From contig JAMWFC010000102.1 in the NCBI GenBank assembly GCA_027475525.1, forward strand, positions 310,001 through 374,000: a stretch of DNA of 64,000 nt, in the 5' to 3' direction. A model generated the notes under the pieces. That model saw only the letters and a list, made by a program, of their open reading frames with translations. It ran no database searches and was not told where the DNA came from. Position 1 is the stretch's first letter, and the number at the start of each line of letters is the position of its first letter. This stretch comes from Macrolepiota albuminosa (lineage: Eukaryota; Basidiomycota; Agaricomycetes; Agaricales; Agaricaceae). The translations under genes were made by a program, and so were the position numbers. Positions 59,870-64,000 of this stretch are shown here, one piece after another.

Positions 59870-61118
59870 ATGGTCCATCCAAGGACCTTTTTTGACTTCA
59901 CTGTCGACAGTCAACCACTTGGAAGGTCAGTTTCTTCCTTTTTTTATATATTCTATTCTCAAGCCAGAAAGAGTGATATTCGAACTCTTTGATGACACCG
60001 CACCCAAAACTGCAGAAAAGTAGGTTGGCCTGTCGTATATTTGCTCAGGCCATGAATCCTTGTAGTTTTCGTGCGCTGTGTACAGGTGAACGAGGAATTT
60101 CGCCGTCAAGCGAACACCCTCTATACTATAAGAACAGTACCGTTCATCGGTCGATACAGGATTTCATGATCCAAGGGGGAGGTACGACAACTACTCATTC
60201 ACACGTGTTCAGCAAGCATTAACAGCACACAGATTTTACCAAGTTCAACGGTACCGGTGGCGAGTCCATCTATGGCGGTTCCTTTGCAGACAAAGACCTC
60301 GAGCGACCATTGGACGCAGAGGTTCTTTTATGTATGGCAAACAAGGGCCCAAATTACCAACAACTCGCAGTTCTTTATCACACTGCGCCAGTGTCCGCAT
60401 TTAAACGGTACATTTCTCTCTTCTTTGTCCTATTGCTGCATCATTGACCTCCGTTTGAACAGGCAAGCATGTCGTGTTCGGTCGCGTTCTTCGCGGATTC
60501 GACATTGTGCAGAAAATTTCAACGATGCCTGTTGATGAGAAGAGCCGTCCACTAACACCTGTGGTCATCTCAAATTGCGGAGAGCTCGAGTTGCGCAAGC
60601 CTTCAGGTGCGTCAATTGGCAATCTTGTCTCTTAATTTTTGGAGTCATCTACGTTCATCCCACGGTTAGTCAACCCAGCAGAAGAACGCTCCAAGTTGGA
60701 AAAACGATCTCATAGACGGTCGAGGTCCCGTTCCGAATCTCGTAGTCCCAGTCCGGAGAGACGACGCCACCGCAAGAAGAAAAAGTCGAAACGCAAGGTT
60801 TCTTGTTCGCCTGAGCAGCAATCTCCTTCAAAGCCTGATACGCCGAGGGAAGAGACAGAGGAGGAGTATGATGTGAGGTTGGAACGTGAAGAGAAAGAGA
60901 GGTTGGAAGAATCGAGGAAGAAGGAGCTGCAGAAGATCAAGGAGAAGTACGAGAAGGAGTTGGCGAGTAATAGCGGGGGTGTGAGGTTCAAGGGTGCGTC
61001 CTTATTCTTCGCTTAGTGTTTGGCAGCATGCTGATGGTTTTTTCAACTGACTCAAGGGAGAGGAAGGATGAAGTTTTTGGATCCGGAGTTCGTGCGACGA
61101 TACCAGGATTCGCGATGA
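59870..61118 (+). pseudogene. Cyclophilin pseudogene (second copy)
   Basis: Almost identical to 15820-17068, including every intron. One extra T near 60355 (CCAAATTACC in place of CCAAATACC) shifts the frame inside [12 protein letters not shown], a core part of the fold. Other changes are Asp to Lys in FADEDLERP, Ala to Val before LLCM, and Lys/Val/Cys changes in the RS tail. The tail frame remains open, which suggests recent inactivation. Confidence 0.8.
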
Positions 61119-61691
61119 TATCAAGAGAGTAATGCCTACGGTCAACTCAATAATCTTTCTGCGTAGTAAAGGAGATAATCTGATTGTGTGTGGATATGTT
61201 CGTAAGAAAAGATTTATTACATGTACATAAAGACTATGAAGTTAGAGAAATCCGGGACGCCGTGAGTCCACAATAATAAGACTGGCAAGAGGACTTTGCC
61301 CTTTGGTGGTGGCGGGACTGGGATCATCAACCTCTACACTGTATCCTCTGATGAGACGCCGTCAGTCCATCATGATAAGAGTGGCAAGAGGACTTTGGCG
61401 GTGAGGGGACTAGGAGCATCAATCTCTATTACTTAGATGATGGATAAAATTGCGGCACACCAAAGGAGTGGTCGCTATATGCTCTAATGAAAAAGTGACG
61501 TCTCTCGTTGTTACAGCGTTTGAATGGAGAGGACGAACATTGTCAGAAAACTTGAGTAAGAACATTGGTTCTTTTATGCCAGTCGGCGACAGCTTAACCC
61601 ATAGTATTAAAAGATAGTAGAAGCCATGATTTGCCGAACTCAAATCATGCACGCATGCAACGCCGCAAGTTAGGTCACTTCATATTTCTAA
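61119..61691. other. Duplicated 3' flanks of cyclophilin and kinase genes
   Basis: Matches 17069-17724, without the 77-bp tandem unit. No gene. Confidence 0.6.
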
Positions 61692-62813
61692 CTACTCTCC
61701 CGTCGTCAACAAGGCAATATTCGTATTTGATCTTGCCCGATAGGCCTCAAAAGACGTATCGCCCACTTCTGGGGCCTTCCCGGTATGATATGAAGACCAA
61801 TTAGAGCAGACAAATTTCCACACATTCACCGCATATTCCCACTGTTCCTCAACTGTGGTACCCCTACTAAAAGTCGCCCTTCGTTTGTGTTGAAAGATGC
61901 CATCAAGAGATTCCACCCTGTCATAACATACGTCATATCCATACCAATGGAAGTCAACTTTCAAGTGTCAGCTAGTTGTGCACGGAAAACTTCAAACGAG
62001 ACTTACTAGGTGCCACGCGGTACCGCAATTCTGCGAGGAAATCGTATAATTCACCGCACCTCAAGGTATCTTCATCCACATCAAAGAGCCGGGCGGGGTA
62101 CTCGAATTCCTTCTCTGGGCAATTATGGTAGCATGCTTGAGAAAAATCCACGAAGAACGGTTTATCATCAAGGCATCTGATATTATAATCAAGACTGAAA
62201 TCATTGTGTCTAATGCCGCTCTTGTGCATTTCGAGTAAAAGCTTGACAGCCTGAACACTTGAATTAAAAGTTACGTCAAGATTTTAACGACGGGAGCGAA
62301 AAAAATTACTTACCCGAAGTCCGAAAGGCCACTACCCGTCGACCATTGCAGGTTTTCGCTTGAACCACAGTATTGATATACCATACAAGCACAATCAACA
62401 AATACGTCACATGTTTTCCAATAGAGCTTGGTTTCATACAATCCATAGTTTCTTGGGACTCCTTTTCCATAGAGGGATTCGTTTCTGCATAAGTGGTCTT
62501 GATAGAACTTTGCTTCTTGTTTGTAATTCTGGAATGTTTTAGAATAAGACTCTTCATCGCTACCCCAGAGTATCTTGACGACAACGTTACGAGGGGAAGG
62601 CTCATTGGGCAGCGTGATCCTTCCCATGAAATGATATTCATCGTACTCGTATTGGAAGTATCCGTCGATGCCTTCGGTCACATCAACGATGGCAACAACG
62701 CCTGGTTGCATGAGCTTGACGGAGCTGCTTTGAGGGAAAGTAACCTCATTGGAGGCTACTCCCTCTGGAAATGGTGATGAGGTGTCGGAAGAAAATTTGA
62801 GTGTGAGAGACAT
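61692..62813 (-). CDS. Divergent protein-kinase-like protein, copy D (mosaic)
   Basis: The three-exon structure matches the other copies. It keeps VVVKILW, QEAKFYQDHL, GIRHNDFSLDYNI and FFVDFSQA, so all catalytic residues are present. The C-terminal exon and 3' flank match copy B (identical TSFEAYRARSNTNIALLTTGE). The first part (MSLTLKFSS, GIDGYFQY, RITLPNEPS, SDEESYS) and the segment upstream of the ATG match copy C. This points to a C/B hybrid gene formed by recombination. Function unknown. Confidence 0.7.
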
Positions 62814-63500
62814 CGATTGAGGTGACTTGAAAGTATTCGTTCTGTCGTTGACGTTGAACGCTGAAGCTTGAAGCGTTGAACGTCGAAAGTTGAAGGTTTA
62901 TATATATTCAATGTGCTAGAGTTACGTAACCAAAAAAGGACAAAAGACGTGAGTAAAAAGACAATGGGTCGGGAACTTTTACAATGCCCATTATTATTCT
63001 CGAGACTTTGAGATGAATTAATAAGTAGCCTCGTTCGAAGCTAATGCCTCTGTTGACGGTGATATGGTGTTGAAAGAGAATTTAAGTGAGAAGGCCTGAA
63101 AGTTATGGTCCTAATGTTACGTAACCAAAAAGGACAAAAGCGTACGCAATTGGTGCGACATGATGTGACAAGACACGCAACTTATGTAGAGTAATAAGAA
63201 TGATTAGTATTCAAACATGGACGTGTAAAGATGACTATATTGAAAGGGAGAACTTGGGTGTAGAGAGACAGCTTCAACACATAATGTGGCGAATTTGACA
63301 CTTTCATCGAAGCTTGAGAATAATAATCAATGGGCGTTGTAAAAGTTCCCGACCCATTGTCTTTTTTACTTGCGTCTTTTGTCCTTTTATGGAGGTCACC
63401 CACTGTGATTCGCTTGTATTTCATCTTGTATTTGGCCGTTGTCATGTAGACTCGTTGTGTTCTAAGCATTTGTTTTCATCACCAATTTTCTTTTGTTGTT
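62814..63500. other. Rearranged promoter pieces and an inverted repeat
   Basis: About 75 bp at 62929-63005 recur inverted at 63311-63390 (core CAATGGGTCGGGAACTTTTA). TTACGTAACCAAAAAAGGAC occurs near 62922 and again, slightly changed, near 63117. The kinase 5' fragment lies between the arms. Confidence 0.6.
63024..63095 (-). pseudogene. 5' fragment of a kinase-like gene
   Basis: The minus strand reads SLKFSFNTISPSTEALASNEAT and then a stop, matching the first 24 residues of the family (SLTLKFSSN...GVASNEVTF). Confidence 0.65.
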
Positions 63501-64000
63501 GACGGTTGCTAAACATAACAAGAATATGCACTTGATGGACTATAAGGTTCTTGACCGCTATTGTTGTCAATTACACCATTCAGTTCCTCTGGCTCAGGAT
63601 GACCAAAATTCCCTCTTTTCTACGAGGATGAACTCAATCGATAGAGTGAGTCAGGTCACACTCTATTCGCCAAAGTAAGCCATTCTTCTCAATTTTGTTG
63701 TTGCTCCGTTAGTAAGCTTGCTTTCAACGAGCATTACTGGTTGCCCAGGAAAGTTTTCCGTGTGGAATTATTGTTTTCTGGGCACCCTTGCCTTGTATTC
63801 TATTGTGTCGTGCATGACCAACGAATAATTGATGTGCAATTGTAGTAGTTCTTGGGCGACATATAAACTCTGAAATGTTTGTCGGAAGGCATCAACTGCC
63901 GTGCTTACAGCGCCCCTGCTCCTTATCATCAAGTTTTACTCGCTCTTAACATTCAGGTTTACTTCATTGACCTCGACATCCATGCCGCGGCTCGTAAAAC
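63501..64000 (+). other. Possible exons of an unidentified gene at the right edge
   Basis: Plus-strand frames with MNSIDRVSQVTLYSP (about 63629-63673) and RAYSAPAPYHQVLLALNIQ followed by VYFIDLDIHAA at the edge look protein-like. The latter faintly recalls histone-deacetylase-type segments. No continuous gene can be built from what is visible. Confidence 0.2.

Noticed and set aside
63955..64000. FIDLDIH motif suggesting a histone deacetylase
   Set aside because: A single short match at the window edge. Other HDAC motifs are not visible.

Overview
This is nuclear DNA of a filamentous basidiomycete, most likely an Agaricomycete. Host genes carry many 45-60 nt GT-AG introns, a tRNA-Met has an intron, and the proteins (eIF4B, Dbp2-type helicase, Rap-like GTPase, RS-tailed cyclophilin, agaricomycete-style methyltransferase) are fungal. 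About half of the window is transposon.

Layout. 1-21 kb is gene-bearing: a partial DDT-like protein (-), a SAM methyltransferase (+) with an older decayed relative upstream, tRNA-Met (-), eIF4B (+), a kinase-like gene A (+), an alpha/beta hydrolase (-), a Dbp2-like DEAD-box helicase with one very large intron (-), a Ras/Rap GTPase (-) divergent from a cyclophilin (+), and kinase-like genes B and C (-). 21-55 kb is a head-to-tail array of Helitron-type units. Short coding-free units (NA1, NA2, NA3) alternate with long units carrying RepHel genes (Hel1, Hel2, Hel3). Each complete unit begins TCTATA and ends in a strong hairpin that abuts the next unit. Inside Hel2 sits a very young Ty3/gypsy-type LTR retrotransposon (34.6-48.4 kb). 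It has gag and pol on the minus strand and three intron-containing genes on the opposite strand between pol and the 3' LTR. 55-59.5 kb holds decayed transposon pieces and a Tc1-like element. 59.5-62.8 kb repeats the 15.5-18.8 kb block (Ras - cyclophilin - kinase) in the same orientation, but its Ras and cyclophilin copies are broken. The last kilobase holds duplicated kinase promoter pieces and no clear gene.

Most unusual features: (1) the antisense gene cassette of the LTR element, including a Zn2Cys6-like protein and two related small proteins; (2) an ATGA stop/start overlap joining its gag and pol; (3) Helitron leaders built from tandem intron-like modules; (4) the alternating Helitron array with hairpin minisatellites; (5) the mosaic kinase-like family. 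An important caution: fifteen tandem duplications of 72-77 nt, all at an offset of exactly 77 nt, are scattered over 17-54 kb. They look like unmerged contig overlaps rather than biology, and they break several reading frames.
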